This document shows, one piece after another, positions 13,654-14,623 of a stretch of DNA of 14,623 nucleotides. The notes beneath the pieces were generated by a model that did no database searches, was not told the origin of the DNA, and saw only the letters and a program-made list of their open reading frames with translations. This DNA comes from an uncultured Collinsella sp. GTDB lineage: Bacteria > Actinomycetota > Coriobacteriia > Coriobacteriales > Coriobacteriaceae. The DNA lies in the NCBI GenBank assembly GCA_900551185.1, contig URVF01000017.1, positions 1 to 14,623 on the forward strand, given 5' to 3'. The stretch's first letter is position 1, and each line of letters starts with the position of its first letter. The position numbers were made by a program, and so were the translations under genes.

Positions 13654-14496
13654 TTACGCGATGGTTGCGCTGTAGGAGGCGACGTCCTCGTAGGAATCGG
13701 TCAGGTAGGCGTCGATGCCGATGGTCGTATTGACGAGGTCGTCAAGGCTGTCAAGCTCGCCGCTCGAGAACGTGAATTCCTCGGTGGCGTTGGTGCCGGG
13801 CATCAAGTGAGCCGAGAACCAGGGTTCCTTCATGGTGCCGTTGACGTTGGTCTTGCCGGAAGGAGCGTAGAAGGTCAGGTCCTTGTCGCTCTTGTTGGTG
13901 ATGTTGACGACAAAGCCGATGTCGCCCCAGTCGTCCTTGAACTTCTCGGTGATGGTGATGGTGCACAGGTCGTCATCGGCGACGGTGACGGCGGGGGAGA
14001 TTTCGATGCTCTGGACGTCGTCGTCTTCGACGGCCTCATCGATCTCTTCTTCCTTCTCGGCGTTCTCGCGATCCTTCTTCACCGTACCGGACAGATCCTT
14101 GTCGGACTTCGTAAAGATAAGCTTGTCGCCTTCCACCTCGAGGACGAGCTTGTCGTCCTTGAGTTTCAGGTCGTGCGACTCATCTTCGGCGGTAATCGTT
14201 ACGGTGGTGGCGTCCTTGGCCTCCCATTTCAGGTCGGCGACCTCAAGGAACATGTCGAGGACGCCCGTGCCGTCTTCGTCGAGGATCAGGATACAGTTGA
14301 GGCCCCACTCCTTGAGCATATCCATGTACTCATCGGTGAGCTCTTCGCCGTCCAAGGTTCCACCCGAGAGTTCCCAGCTGCCGACGAAGTTGGCCTTGGG
14401 GTCTTTGCCGCCGCCGCTGCAGCCCGTCAGGGCAAAGGCGAGCGCCAGGACGCATGTCAGAAATGCGAGTACGGACTTTTTGAACGTTGTCTTCAT
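13654..14496 (-). CDS. Secreted lipoprotein with lipocalin-like and Ig-like beta domains, function unknown
   Basis: This 280-residue protein begins with a lipoprotein signal peptide: basic MKTTFKKS, a hydrophobic core, then the lipobox LTGC, so lipidation is at C26 and it should be anchored on the outer face of the membrane. Residues about 36-130 (NFVGSWELSGG, LILDEDGTGVLDM, VTITAEDESHDLKLK) look like a small beta-barrel of the kind seen in lipocalin-like Gram-positive lipoproteins. An acidic linker (about 145-165, EKEEEIDEAVEDDD) leads to a second beta domain (about 175-275, with GDIGFVVNITNKSDKDLTFY), reminiscent of Ig-like DUF4352-type modules. I chose the ATG at 14496 because AAGGAGG precedes it by about 5 nt; the in-frame ATG 14511 overlaps that site. 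No enzyme motif is visible. Confidence 0.88.
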   Translation of the reverse strand: MKTTFKKSVLAFLTCVLALAFALTGCSGGGKDPKANFVGSWELSGGTLDGEELTDEYMDMLKEWGLNCILILDEDGTGVLDMFLEVADLKWEAKDATTVTITAEDESHDLKLKDDKLVLEVEGDKLIFTKSDKDLSGTVKKDRENAEKEEEIDEAVEDDDVQSIEISPAVTVADDDLCTITITEKFKDDWGDIGFVVNITNKSDKDLTFYAPSGKTNVNGTMKEPWFSAHLMPGTNATEEFTFSSGELDSLDDLVNTTIGIDAYLTDSYEDVASYSATIA

Positions 14497-14535
14497 GGTG
14501 TCCTCCTTCATCGAACGAAACCCATAGAAGCAAAT

Positions 14536-14557
14536 GCGGGGGTGGCGGATCCCCCGC
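14536..14557. terminator. Hairpin upstream of the lipoprotein gene, possible terminator of a gene beyond the end
   Basis: GCGGGGG (14536-14542) pairs with CCCCCGC (14551-14557) around an 8-nt loop. Read on the - strand it is followed by the moderately T-rich ATTTGCTTCTA, so it could end a - strand gene lying past the contig end. It could also be part of the lipoprotein leader. Confidence 0.4.
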
Positions 14558-14582
14558 TCATTACCAGTTAGGGGCGCTAGGG

Positions 14583-14623
14583 CTGTCTCTTATACACATC
14601 TGACGCTGCCGACGATCTTACGC
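14583..14623 (+). other. Nextera adapter read-through with sample index (not genomic)
   Basis: Bases 14583-14601 are the full 19-bp reverse-complement Tn5 mosaic end (CTGTCTCTTATACACATCT). Bases 14602-14615 (GACGCTGCCGACGA) are the Nextera read-1 side adapter. The final eight bases, TCTTACGC, sit where the i5 index belongs and match, from memory, the complement of index S517. Confidence 0.97.

Noticed and set aside
13618..14571. 317-residue + strand frame over the lipoprotein gene
   Set aside because: The - strand reading has a perfect signal peptide, lipobox and ribosome site; the + strand translation has none and is V/G/D-rich shadow sequence.
14558..14582. Tail of another - strand gene at the contig end
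   Set aside because: A - strand frame could end PSAPNW with a double stop before the hairpin, but six codons are too few to support a call.

Overview
The window looks like high-GC chromosomal DNA from a gut Coriobacteriia, most likely Collinsella or a close relative. That assignment rests on codon and GC style, on the gene types (luxS, a DUF4867-like protein, a FucI-type isomerase beside a split transketolase, a 7TM/LuxR-type signalling operon) and on intergenic regions full of palindromic repeats. It is an inference; no 16S or marker gene is present. Both ends carry Nextera (Tn5) library sequence: bases 1-12 and 14583-14623 are adapter, so genuine DNA is about 13-14582.

Sugar catabolism, about 52-6153, + strand. 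A LacI-family regulator ends in a strong intrinsic terminator. A promoter region rich in GTTTAC/GTAAAC and GAACA boxes follows. It precedes a FucI/AraA-like sugar isomerase, an N-terminal and a C-terminal transketolase subunit (gaps of 2 nt and -8 nt), a 171-nt gap holding a large imperfect palindrome, and a glycerol-kinase-like FGGY kinase. Together they suggest aldose to ketose to ketose phosphate, then C2 transfer by a dedicated split transketolase. The sugar cannot be named from sequence, and no transporter lies in the window.

Middle region, about 6154-9480, + strand. luxS (AI-2 synthase / S-ribosylhomocysteine lyase) has a promoter inside a 73-bp near-palindrome and its own terminator. 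A DUF4867-like cupin-type protein follows, with a good promoter and a symmetric set of TGTTC/GAACA pentamers resembling boxes in front of the isomerase; it may belong to the same regulon. A 346-nt non-coding stretch with two related palindromes and further hairpins precedes a GH1 6-phospho-beta-glucosidase, which implies PTS uptake of beta-glucosides encoded elsewhere.

Signalling operon, about 9549-13545, + strand. A multi-pass membrane protein of the histidine-kinase 7TM type lacks a recognisable phospho-acceptor His and ATP-binding boxes. It overlaps an intact HisKA_3-type histidine kinase, which overlaps a NarL-type response regulator. The likely leaderless start of the first gene and the pseudokinase-like C-terminus are the oddest features here.

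Right end. A shared bidirectional terminator separates the operon from a convergent lipoprotein gene on the - strand. I saw no rRNA, tRNA, CRISPR array, transposase gene or phage gene.
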